DNA from: Bacillota bacterium
GTDB taxonomy: Bacteria > Bacillota > Clostridia > Christensenellales > SZUA-584
Assembly: GCA_023408075.1 (NCBI GenBank)
Contig: JAEYKW010000046.1
Location: forward strand, 8,529 to 72,528
Reading direction: 5' to 3'
DNA: 64,000 nucleotides
Shown here: one piece after another, positions 17,111-24,972 of the stretch
How the letters are laid out: each line of letters starts with the position of its first letter
Numbering within the stretch: position 1 is the stretch's first letter
The notes under the pieces: generated by a model
What the model was told of the DNA's origin: nothing
The model's input: the letters and a program-made list of their open reading frames with translations, nothing else
Database searches by the model: none
Program-made: the position numbers and the translations under genes

Positions 17111-17809
17111 TCACTCACCGGCCAACACAATATTCAGGGTTTTGATTTTTCCGTTTTTAAGATTAAAAATAAAATTGAGCGGAATCGGGCTGCCTTCGAA
17201 ATTACCCGAAAGCGTGGCGGTGACAACGCTATTGCCGTTTTTTTCCACATAGTCGGTGATTTCGGTCATGACCTTTGCGTCCCGGTTCGCCTCAAGGATG
17301 TGCCGGCTGATGGCCTCCGGGCCATGATATTCGTTTCCTTCGTCATACAATAGGGCATCTTCTGTAAAGCAACCAGCAAGCAGTACACCGTCGTAGACAT
17401 CAGATGCATGGTAATAGGCGGCGATTGGCGCTGGCAGCGGTACAGCCTTGCTGTTGGAGGAAAGAACATTGCGCAGGCGTGTGACTTTATCCTGCTCTAT
17501 CGTAAAGTGAAAATCAAGATAAAGAGGGTCGGGTAGATCACTCTTGTCGTAGTCTCCGTCTGATTTTGCAGTGACGACAATCTCTGTGGCATCCCGAACG
17601 GCATTTGTGATTTCCAGCCTCAAATGGACGCCGAAATAGTCGCGGTCGCTCCATTCTTTGATGGCGGTTTTCCCGTGATATTCTTTCCCCGCGTCTATAA
17701 CGACGGCGGTATCGGCAAAAATTGAGAGGAAGGTAACGGGATCGTCCGTATTTATTGCCTGAAAATGTGCCTCAATCGGTTTAAGTAATGGAAATTTAAT
17801 GTTTATCAT
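17111..17809 (-). CDS. Tandem SnoaL-like/NTF2-fold protein
   Basis: 232 residues from the second of two close ATGs: AAGGAG is 10 nt from it but only 1 nt from the first. It contains two copies of one domain, about 1-112 and 120-232. Each begins with a helix, then a 'D-x-x-x-x-x-G-x-E-Y-H-G' turn (AVVIDAGKEYHG and ALLYDEGNEYHG), and ends with a strand before NVLS/NIVL. This is the NTF2/SnoaL fold, used as small isomerase, cyclase or hydratase-like pockets or as binding domains. A head-to-tail fusion could mimic the usual dimer. Part of the WYL operon between SDR and nitroreductase. Confidence 0.78.
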   Translation of the reverse strand: MINIKFPLLKPIEAHFQAINTDDPVTFLSIFADTAVVIDAGKEYHGKTAIKEWSDRDYFGVHLRLEITNAVRDATEIVVTAKSDGDYDKSDLPDPLYLDFHFTIEQDKVTRLRNVLSSNSKAVPLPAPIAAYYHASDVYDGVLLAGCFTEDALLYDEGNEYHGPEAISRHILEANRDAKVMTEITDYVEKNGNSVVTATLSGNFEGSPIPLNFIFNLKNGKIKTLNIVLAGE

Positions 17810-17824
17810 TATATTCATTCTCCT

Positions 17825-18628
17825 TTAAATTGTGCGGACAATGCCGCCGTCAATTGTATGCTCGGCTCCGACAATGTAAGAAGCGCGATCGGACACCAGA
17901 AAAGCGATGAGTTCCGCTATTTCTTCCGGACGTGCGGTGCGGCCAATCGGGATACCGCCCAGAGAATCCATCAAAGCCTGCCGGGCATCACTATAGCCGC
18001 ATCCCCGCTCCTGTGACATCCGCTCGATAAGTCTCTCAGCGGCTTTGGTTTCCGTGAATCCGGGCGCAACGCTGTTCACGCGGATACCCTTGGGTGCGAG
18101 CTCCGTTGCCAGCGCTTTGCTGTAATTTGTAAGCGCAGCCTTGGCTGCTGAATATGCCATGGTATTTTCTCCCGGGAATCGGCGTTGAATCGAGGTAACA
18201 TGAACAATCACGCCACGGCCTTGCTCGAGCATCGAAGGCAGTAGACCTCGATCCAGACGGACAGCGGCGAATAAATTGGTCTCAAATGTCCGCTGCCAGT
18301 CGGCGTCGGTTTGTTTCAGTACGCCACCTGTTGGGGTAGAAGAGCCTCCCACGTTGTTGACGAGAATATCTACGCCGCCAAAGCGTTTTAGCAGATACTC
18401 CACAACTTTTGTAGTGCCCTCAGGTGTGCTGATATCGGCTTGGATAAATAAATCCGAATTGTTTATTTCGCCCGGCGCGTGCCGTGCTGTCGTGATGACT
18501 GTTGCTCCGGAATGTGCAAGCCGCTTGACCGTCGCCTCGCCTATTCCGCCCCCAGTGCCGCCGGTTACAAGCACACGCTGACCTTCCAGTTCCTTGGGAT
18601 TGATCATGATATGGTTGAAATCTTCCAT
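17825..18628 (-). CDS. Short-chain dehydrogenase/reductase
   Basis: 267 residues from the ATG at 18628, with AAGGAGG 8 nt upstream. Complete classical SDR: VTGGTGGGIGEA cofactor loop, VNNVGGSS, Ser in VHVTSIQRR, YSAAKAAL, VAPGFTET and IDGG near the end. AR in the TTARH segment favours NADP. The first gene behind the operon's own promoter/operator. Together with the SnoaL-like protein and the nitroreductase it makes a small reductive pathway or detoxification set (inference). Confidence 0.92.
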   Translation of the reverse strand: MEDFNHIMINPKELEGQRVLVTGGTGGGIGEATVKRLAHSGATVITTARHAPGEINNSDLFIQADISTPEGTTKVVEYLLKRFGGVDILVNNVGGSSTPTGGVLKQTDADWQRTFETNLFAAVRLDRGLLPSMLEQGRGVIVHVTSIQRRFPGENTMAYSAAKAALTNYSKALATELAPKGIRVNSVAPGFTETKAAERLIERMSQERGCGYSDARQALMDSLGGIPIGRTARPEEIAELIAFLVSDRASYIVGAEHTIDGGIVRTI

Positions 18629-18671
18629 GAATAGAACCTCCTTTTTCGTATTAGGTTGTTTGCATGTTCCA

Positions 18672-18709
18672 ATCATATCAATCATAACCTGACAACACCG
18701 GGTCAAGTT
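18672..18709 (-). promoter_or_regulatory. Operon promoter with WYL-type operator
   Basis: On the + strand AACCTGA (18686-18692), 10 nt, TCAAGTT (18703-18709) form an imperfect inverted repeat. Read on the minus strand, TTGACC is followed after 23 nt by TATGAT (18677-18672). The spacing is too long for an unaided promoter, so binding at the repeat, centred near -33, may activate. The repeat overlaps the regulator's stop codon. The same arrangement precedes the regulator gene. Confidence 0.65.
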
Positions 18710-19617
18710 CTATTTTTATATTTGTTTACCATGTCATTTAATTCGTGCCGGAGCGCGTCGCGTATTTTCTGAGGGGATAACACCTCTGCATCAGCGCCGA
18801 ACGAGAGGAGATAGCGGATCAGCCATTTGCTGTCTGGCAAAGAGGCAGTGACGGTGAAAGAACCGTCCTGATGTTTAAAAATGCTGTTTTCCTCAAATTC
18901 ATCGTATACTCGGTATGCACCTTCGGCGCGAATCTTCAGGCATAAATCGACCCGGTTCTGCGTTTCTTGTGCCTGTCCGCTTCCCGGTAATTCTGACGAT
19001 TCTCTTTCTGAGAAAGACTCCGATGTCATCAGGATATCCGACATTCGTATGATTTTGAAGATTCTAAATGTATTTCTGGCCAAACAGAACGCTTTCAGGT
19101 ACCAGGCGTTTACCTTGAAGACGAGCTTAACTGGTTCAACTCTCCGGATGCTTTTTTCACCGGATGAGCTAAAATAATTGAACTCAATAATCCGGCGGCT
19201 TAAAATGGCGTCTTTTAAAATGGTAAAATGGCCCATCCTGCTTTCGTCGCTGCCCCAGGGGCTGAAATCCACCTCAAGCCAACCGGTTTTGTTTTTATTG
19301 AACAAACTGCTCAATTTGGCAAGCACTTGATCCATCTGAGGAGCTTTAGTGACCGACAGGCTTTGCAATGCGTATAGGATTTCGTTTTGTTCTCTTTCCG
19401 AAAGGATGGATTTATCAAGCACGTAATCGTCCAGCAGAGAGATGCCTCCGCCCTTACCTTGGGTTGCATAAATCGGCACGCCTGCCGAAGACAGGGTTTC
19501 GATATCTCGATAAATGGTTCTTTCAGATACTTCAAAACGCGCTGCCAGCTCTTTGGCGGTTGTGGTTTTTTTACGAAGCAAGATATAGATTGTTTCAAAC
19601 AGCCTGTTAATTTGCAT
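18703..19617 (-). CDS. WYL-domain transcriptional regulator
   Basis: 304 residues. N-terminal HTH (KELAARFEVSERTIYRDIET, about 20-39) and hinge GKGGGISLL. The WYL domain from about 140 includes IIEFNYFSSSG, and the W-Y-L stretch is seen in AWYLKAFC. It ends in a WCX-like dimer domain. Paralogous in design to the regulator at 6878. It heads the operon SDR-SnoaL-nitroreductase and carries the same operator before itself and before the SDR, so autoregulation is very likely. Initiates at the ATG preceded by GGGGTGAT. Confidence 0.9.
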   Translation of the reverse strand: MQINRLFETIYILLRKKTTTAKELAARFEVSERTIYRDIETLSSAGVPIYATQGKGGGISLLDDYVLDKSILSEREQNEILYALQSLSVTKAPQMDQVLAKLSSLFNKNKTGWLEVDFSPWGSDESRMGHFTILKDAILSRRIIEFNYFSSSGEKSIRRVEPVKLVFKVNAWYLKAFCLARNTFRIFKIIRMSDILMTSESFSERESSELPGSGQAQETQNRVDLCLKIRAEGAYRVYDEFEENSIFKHQDGSFTVTASLPDSKWLIRYLLSFGADAEVLSPQKIRDALRHELNDMVNKYKNRT

Positions 19618-19634
19618 ATCATCACCCCAAATTC

Positions 19635-19672
19635 ATTATAAAGCAAATAACCTGATACTAATATGTCAAGTT
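19635..19672 (-). promoter_or_regulatory. Promoter/operator of the WYL regulator
   Basis: AACCTGA (19649-19655), 10 nt, TCAAGTT (19666-19672): half-sites and spacing identical to those at 18686-18709. On the minus strand TTGACA is followed after 23 nt by TATAAT (19640-19635), again the same geometry. This strongly suggests one protein, the WYL regulator, acts at both. Confidence 0.68.
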
Positions 19673-19760
19673 ATGCGTCAATGAACCAAATGTGTTATGC
19701 CATTTTATGGGTAAATATTTGACGGTGGAGAATGATTGAATTGCCTTGTTGATTTTTGAT

Positions 19761-19838
19761 TTATTCATCAACATCCACCGTCACGCCGGACTTGAACTCC
19801 ACGGTGAATTTGTCCTCGTATACGGTGACTTTTTCAAT
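19761..19838 (-). pseudogene. C-terminal scrap of a serine recombinase
   Basis: On the minus strand a 25-codon open stretch reads KVTVYEDKFTVEFKSG then VTVDVDE and stop. This is the usual end of large serine recombinases and resolvase-like proteins of integrative elements ('V-x-V-Y-E-D-x-F-x-V-x-F-K-x-G'). A stop codon precedes it immediately, and no other part of the gene is nearby. The rest of the 19673-20039 stretch shows nothing convincing. Confidence 0.5.
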
Positions 19839-20039
19839 TTACCGCAGACAAGCGGCTCGTGTATTCGACCTAGGCGGTGGGGGACTCACAGTTATATGAT
19901 CGTAATGGGTCTCTTTTTGGACATTATAATAAACATGACAGTATGCCGTCATATTAGAAATGTTATTATAGATTGTCGGAATCAAAAGGTGCGGAGAAAG
20001 TCCACCGAGCACTAAAAAGTAACTGGGAGATGAAGTCAT

Positions 20040-20366
20040 TTGAAAGACATGAATTTTAGCAAGATTATTGAACGTTCCCTTGCCATAAGAGAAAGTTATC
20101 GTAAATTGGAAGAGCAGTATCACGGTGAAAAGTGGTCGGTCGGAGAAGATGCCCTTGCCTTTCTAACAGATGCCGGTCTGGTTGGCCGTTTAACAATGTC
20201 CCAACAAGGGCGTTGGCCCAAAGGAAACGGTACAGAAGCTGAATTGAAGCATAAGCTTAGCGAATGTATTTGGTGGCTGATTGTTTTGGCCGAGCGTATG
20301 GAGATCAATATTGAAGAGGCAGTGGAGGTTTTTTTGTCTAAGCTCGAAAAACAGATGCAAGGCTGA
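20040..20366 (+). CDS. MazG-like nucleotide pyrophosphohydrolase-related protein
   Basis: 108 residues, from TTG at 20040 with GGGAGATG 9 nt upstream (ATG at 20049 is the alternative). All-helical. The segment ELKHKLSECIWWLIVLAERM followed by NIEEAVEVFL resembles the second half of MazG-like domains, where a Glu and an Asp bind magnesium. Here the usual Asp place reads Cys, so activity is doubtful. Standalone gene just before the BlaI promoter. Confidence 0.6.
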   Translation: MKDMNFSKIIERSLAIRESYRKLEEQYHGEKWSVGEDALAFLTDAGLVGRLTMSQQGRWPKGNGTEAELKHKLSECIWWLIVLAERMEINIEEAVEVFLSKLEKQMQG

Positions 20367-20489
20367 ATCGTTAGAGATACGAATATTTATAGCTGAATAA
20401 CAAAATTATGCATTCTGCAATCATAATCCTGTAGAGTGGCTTTTTTTTATTATTCATCCACCGGCAAAAAATGATATATTATTATTCTC

Positions 20490-20518
20490 TTGACAAATTC
20501 GTACTACGTATGTAGTAT
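20490..20518 (+). promoter_or_regulatory. blaI-blaR1 promoter with BlaI box
   Basis: TTGACA (20490-20495), 17 nt, TAGTAT (20513-20518). A perfect palindrome TACTACGTATGTAGTA (20502-20517) covers the spacer and -10; it has the TACTAC/GTAGTA form of BlaI/MecI operators. It is the only such box I found in the window, so it should set expression of the whole following cluster. Confidence 0.8.
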
Positions 20519-20553
20519 TCAAATTACAGAGGTAAACAAAGGAGATATTAGCT

Positions 20554-20928
20554 ATGATACCCAAAATTTCCGACTCTGAGCTGGAAGTCATGCGGTTGCT
20601 TTGGCGCGAAGAGCGCCCCTTGTCGTTTGCCGAGATACGCACGGAGCTTGAAAGCAAAACCAAATGGACTAAATCCACGATTCAAACACTTGTGGTTCGC
20701 TTGCGCGACAAGGGCGCTGTCAGCACACAAACCAACTATGTAACTTTGTACAGTCCCGCCGTCACCGAGCAGGAATATGTATTGGCAGAGGGTCAATTGT
20801 TTCTGGATAAGCTGTTTAAAGGGAACGCGAAAAAGCTTGTCGCGTCATTGTGTGAAAACGGACAGTTAAACGAAAGCGACATCGACGAATTAAAGCAGTT
20901 TTTCAAAATGGAGGACTGTCAAAAATGA
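20554..20928 (+). CDS. BlaI/MecI/CopY-type repressor
   Basis: 124 residues, AGGAGATAT before the ATG. Winged helix at about 1-75: SDSELEVMRLLWREERPLSF, then TIQTLVVRLRDKGAV. The C-terminal helical dimerisation arm at about 90-124 includes a FKGNAKKLVASL segment. The BlaR1 protease normally inactivates the repressor by cleavage in this class. It overlaps the first blaR1 by ATGA, and the BlaI box precedes it. Its C-terminal 62 residues are duplicated as a relic at 22806-22992. Confidence 0.92.
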   Translation: MIPKISDSELEVMRLLWREERPLSFAEIRTELESKTKWTKSTIQTLVVRLRDKGAVSTQTNYVTLYSPAVTEQEYVLAEGQLFLDKLFKGNAKKLVASLCENGQLNESDIDELKQFFKMEDCQK

Positions 20929-22805
20929 TCATATCACAATTGAGCGACATTGTTTGCACGATTATGATTATGTCACTCTCCGGCAGCGCTCTCATACTGC
21001 TGTTGTTTGCATTAAAACCGCTCATACGTCATCAATTGCCCAAGTCGGTGCAATATGTCTTGTGGCTCGTTACGCTCGCGGCACTGCTCGTTCCGGTATC
21101 AAAGCTGATTGCCATACCCGATGCGCCGTCACATATCATAGTTGCACCGATCCAAAACGCCGTAGAACAAAACAATATCGCAGGTAAAGAAGCAGCGGAT
21201 ACACTTTCTCAGACGAATACAGTTTCGCAGACAGATAGAACGACAACGAAAAATCCGGGTGTTAAGCCAGCGATGCACCCTGTATTCACAGCGGCAACTG
21301 TATTGATGATAATCTACATGTTAATCGTATTGGTCGTGCTGTCTTATTACATCGTCAGCTACGTTCGGTTCACAAGAAGAGTGCGCCGCCATCGCACCCG
21401 GGCGCGCATGGAAGAGCTTTATGAGCATGTCGGGTTATGCGGCGATACGATTGCGCCCCGTCTTTACCGCAGCGCGCTGACCACAACGCCGATGCTGATC
21501 GGGATATTTAAACCCGAGATCATATTGCCCGACCGTGAATATACGGGCGCACAATTTCAGAGTGTATTAAAGCATGAGCTAACTCATTTGCGCAGACGGG
21601 ACATCATAGTCAAGTGGCTGTCCGTGTTGGCCCGAGCTGTGCACTGGTTCAATCCGCTCGTATGGCTTGCGTTGCGCGAAATCGACCGTATCTGTGAATT
21701 GTCCTGTGACGAGGCCGTGATACGAACAATGGATCACGCAGGAAAACGGAGTTATGGGGAAACATTGATTTCCATCGCAGCTGATAACAATGCATCGCGG
21801 GCCGTGCTTTCCACAACGATGTGTGAGGAAAAAGAGGTATTGAAAGAGCGGCTGAACCTCATTATGAAATACCAAAAGCGGACATGGGTCACGCTCGTTA
21901 TCTCGACGATTATTATATTCGCAGCTGTTTTCACAGCCTTTGTTATGGGCGCACGGGCGGCTTCTGCTCCTGGAGATAATATGGCTGGCGCAGTGGCTCC
22001 GGCATCCGTGCAGAGTGCTCTTCCATCGGATTCTGCGGCAGCCCAGCCGCATTCTCCCTCTGAAAAAGTTATAGAGTTCAAGGATCCGATTGTGGAGAAG
22101 GTCATCAGCGCCAAATTGAAAAAGCCAGAAGGCGCGATCACCGAGCAGGACATGCTGAAGATTGAGGATTTTGAATTCAATGATGTAAGAATGAATATAT
22201 ACAGCGGGAAAATTAAAACGATAGAGGACCTGCGCTGGTGTGTGAATCTTAAGAGTATATTCTTAGCCAGTACGGACATAACAGATATTTCCGCGCTATC
22301 CGGCATGCGGAATCTCGAATCCGTCTGTATCATGGAAAAGCTTGACGACTTCACTCCGCTGCTTGGCAACAAGAACCTTACCGAAATCCAACTCACAGGC
22401 GCTGCCGACAACTTTTTCAGGGATCTGATGAAAAATTGCAGAATGCTTTCCTCCGTGGGCCTGACTAAGTCAGACGTCAGCCCTGAAAGCATCCGAATGT
22501 TGGCAATGAACTTTAAGTTAACAACTCTTGTTATGAATTTCTGCTATATAAAGGACGTCACTCCTTTCATCGACTTCACGGGGCTGGAATACTTGTCGCT
22601 TGAAAACAACTATATAAAAGATATCTCGGTGTTTGCGGCGAACCCGGAATTGAGCAAAGCCATCGATCTGAGCGGCAACCAAATCACCGACTGGAGCCCG
22701 CTGGAAGATATGACGTTGCTTAGCCTCAACGTATATGATAATCCGGTAACGAAAAGTCCAGCACTGGATAAACTCGAAAAAAAAGGCTGTGAAATTTATA
22801 GGTAA
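20925..22805 (+). CDS. BlaR1-family M56 metalloprotease with leucine-rich-repeat sensor
   Basis: 626 residues. Three N-terminal membrane segments (about 10-32, 37-55, 120-145), then the cytosolic zinc protease domain with HELTH at 217-221 and CELSCDEAV as the third-ligand region. A fourth membrane helix follows at about 325-347. BlaR1 proteins normally carry a penicillin-binding sensor here. Instead a Pro/Ser linker leads to leucine-rich repeats (about 395-620; DLRWCVNLKSIFLASTDITD, LEYLSLENNYIKD, IDLSGNQITDWSPL). The repeats should lie outside the cell and bind a protein or wall ligand. Coupled to blaI by ATGA. First member of a tandem duplication. Confidence 0.88.
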   Translation: MIISQLSDIVCTIMIMSLSGSALILLLFALKPLIRHQLPKSVQYVLWLVTLAALLVPVSKLIAIPDAPSHIIVAPIQNAVEQNNIAGKEAADTLSQTNTVSQTDRTTTKNPGVKPAMHPVFTAATVLMIIYMLIVLVVLSYYIVSYVRFTRRVRRHRTRARMEELYEHVGLCGDTIAPRLYRSALTTTPMLIGIFKPEIILPDREYTGAQFQSVLKHELTHLRRRDIIVKWLSVLARAVHWFNPLVWLALREIDRICELSCDEAVIRTMDHAGKRSYGETLISIAADNNASRAVLSTTMCEEKEVLKERLNLIMKYQKRTWVTLVISTIIIFAAVFTAFVMGARAASAPGDNMAGAVAPASVQSALPSDSAAAQPHSPSEKVIEFKDPIVEKVISAKLKKPEGAITEQDMLKIEDFEFNDVRMNIYSGKIKTIEDLRWCVNLKSIFLASTDITDISALSGMRNLESVCIMEKLDDFTPLLGNKNLTEIQLTGAADNFFRDLMKNCRMLSSVGLTKSDVSPESIRMLAMNFKLTTLVMNFCYIKDVTPFIDFTGLEYLSLENNYIKDISVFAANPELSKAIDLSGNQITDWSPLEDMTLLSLNVYDNPVTKSPALDKLEKKGCEIYR

Positions 22806-22992
22806 GGAACTTTATAGCCCCGCCGTCACCGAGCAGGAATATGTATTGACCGAGGGTCAATTGTTTCTTGATAAACTGTTTAAAGGGAACGCGAAAAAGC
22901 TTGTCGCGTCGTTGTGCGAAAACGGACAATTAAGCGAAAGTGACATCGACGAATTAAAACAATTTTTCAAAATGGAGGACTGTCAAAAATGA
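22789..22992 (+). pseudogene. Duplicated 3' fragment of blaI
   Basis: From about 22808 the bases repeat the end of blaI (20741-20928) with few changes, ending in the same ATGA overlap with the next blaR1. The fragment encodes LYSPAVTEQEYVL then the dimerisation arm, with no DNA-binding domain. A GTG at 22789 overlapping the first blaR1 stop could start a 67-residue product. That would be a BlaI dimerisation arm alone, potentially a dominant-negative; otherwise it only marks the duplication join. Confidence 0.75.
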
Positions 22993-24893
22993 TCATTTCA
23001 CAATTAAGCGATATCATTTGCACGATTCTCATTATGTCTCTCTCCGGCAGCGCTCTCATACTGTTATTGTTTGCATTGAAACCGCTCATACGCCATCGTT
23101 TGCCCAAATCGGTGCAATATGTCTTGTGGCTTGTCACGCTTGCGGCACTGCTCGTTCCCGTATCAAAGCTGATTACCATACCCCAAGCGCCGTCAGATAT
23201 CATAGTTGCACCGATTCAAAATGCCGTGGAACAAAATAATGTTCTGGTTCAGGAAGAAACAAATATGGTGCCGCAGACGGACACAAATACAGTGCCGCAG
23301 ACGGACACAACGACAGCAAAAAGTCCGGCTGTGAAACCGGCGATGAACCCTGTCATAACAGCCACAACCGTACTGATGTTGGTCTATATATTAATTGTAT
23401 TGGTCGTGCTGGCTTATTACATAGCCACCTACGTTCGTTTCACAAGAAGAGTGCGCCGGCACCGCACCCGGGCGCGTATGGAAGAGCTTTATGAGCATGT
23501 CGGGTTATGCGGCGATACGATTGCGCCTCGCCTTTACCGCAGCGCGCTGGCCACAACGCCGATGCTGATTGGAATTCTTAAACCTGAGATCATATTGCCT
23601 GACCGTGAATATACCGACACACAGATGCAGAGTGTATTGAAACATGAGTTAACTCATTTGCGCAGACGGGACATTATTTTTAAATGGCTGTCTATATTCG
23701 CCCGCGCTTTGCATTGGTTCAATCCGCTCGTATGGCTTGCGCTGCGCGAAATCGACCGTATCTGTGAATTGTCCTGTGACGAGGCTGTGATACGGACTCT
23801 CGATCAAACGGGAAAACGGATTTACGGGGAAACGTTGATTTCCATCGCATCGGATACGAATGCATCGCGGGCCGTGCTTTCCACAACGATGTGTGAAGAA
23901 AAAGAGGTGTTGAAAGAGCGGCTGAACGTTATTATGAGATACCAAAAGCGCACATGGATCACTCTCGTTGTTTCGACGGTCATCGTGGTTGCGGCGGTTT
24001 GCGCCGTCTGTGTGTTCGGTGCGGGAGCGGCTCCGTCGGCGGCTCCGGGCAATAATAAGGTGGATGCATTAGCAGCAGTCGCCATACAGAGCCCGTCAGC
24101 AACGCCCGTGGCAACGCCGGAATCAGCCTCCTTGCAGAGCGTTTTGCCGTCGGCGGCGCCTGAAGAAGAGGCGCAGCCAGTATCTTTAGAGAGCCCATCG
24201 ACGGCACCTGAGGCAGCAATGCAACCGGCACCCGTTCAAAGCTTTTTCGCATCACCTGCGCAAACACCGGACCCGGATTATATAAATGAGCTGCGCAAAG
24301 ATGCCATAGAAGTAAGCACAGAAGAAGAATTTGCTGATGCGCTGAATACTGCCGACGTCGTTGTATTGAAAAAAGATTTAACGCTAGATGATGAATTTGT
24401 GACATTAGAAGATTTAGAAGCGCTGGTTATTGATGAAGGCGTTACACTGACTGTCACGTGTTTGAATCTTCATGCGACCTGTGAAATCGTCAACCTTGGA
24501 GAAATCATAGTGGCCGATTCCGGTCGATTGATGTTTTTCAGTGAACCGGATTATTCTACGATCGGTAAAATCAGTGTTATAGGGAAAGACGCCAAAATCT
24601 TATACGGTGCAGGCAAAGTCGGTGCTGAAGCAATTGCTTATTATCTGAGCGATGATTCGCTCTTTAATGAGCTTAGTTTAACCCCGCCTTACAGGGATGG
24701 CGAAATTGTTGAGATACTCGTTGACCAAGACATTGAGATAGCCGCCGGTAAAACTCTTTGGATGAATGCTCATAGCGTACTGCATGTGGCAGAGGGAGTG
24801 ACCCTTACCAATAACGGGGCCATACGCTATTATGTCGAACCCATCATCGACGGGAAAATCGATGGAATAGGAAAAGTCGTCTATGATGATTAA
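22989..24893 (+). CDS. BlaR1-family M56 metalloprotease with beta-rich sensor domain
   Basis: 634 residues. The first 350 residues are nearly identical to the upstream BlaR1, with HELTH at 219-223, CELSCDEAV and four membrane helices. After the last helix comes a long Ala/Pro/Ser linker (about 355-435). The new ectodomain (about 437-634) begins with YINELRKDAIEVSTEEEF and continues with short strands such as ALVIDEGVTLTVT, IVNLGEIIVADSG and LTNNGAIRYY. It looks like a small beta-helix or beta-solenoid. The same domain forms the C-terminal 210 residues of the next gene. The cytosolic protease would cleave the BlaI upon ligand binding. Confidence 0.87.
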   Translation: MIISQLSDIICTILIMSLSGSALILLLFALKPLIRHRLPKSVQYVLWLVTLAALLVPVSKLITIPQAPSDIIVAPIQNAVEQNNVLVQEETNMVPQTDTNTVPQTDTTTAKSPAVKPAMNPVITATTVLMLVYILIVLVVLAYYIATYVRFTRRVRRHRTRARMEELYEHVGLCGDTIAPRLYRSALATTPMLIGILKPEIILPDREYTDTQMQSVLKHELTHLRRRDIIFKWLSIFARALHWFNPLVWLALREIDRICELSCDEAVIRTLDQTGKRIYGETLISIASDTNASRAVLSTTMCEEKEVLKERLNVIMRYQKRTWITLVVSTVIVVAAVCAVCVFGAGAAPSAAPGNNKVDALAAVAIQSPSATPVATPESASLQSVLPSAAPEEEAQPVSLESPSTAPEAAMQPAPVQSFFASPAQTPDPDYINELRKDAIEVSTEEEFADALNTADVVVLKKDLTLDDEFVTLEDLEALVIDEGVTLTVTCLNLHATCEIVNLGEIIVADSGRLMFFSEPDYSTIGKISVIGKDAKILYGAGKVGAEAIAYYLSDDSLFNELSLTPPYRDGEIVEILVDQDIEIAAGKTLWMNAHSVLHVAEGVTLTNNGAIRYYVEPIIDGKIDGIGKVVYDD

Positions 24894-24972
24894 GAACCAA
24901 AATTAAGATTTATAGCGGATATATAGTAAAACGAATTGTTTAATAACTTAATGCCGATAATAGGAGGATGCC

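Noticed and set aside
19746..20015. 89-residue + strand ORF
   Set aside because: It runs antisense across the recombinase scrap and has no family features.
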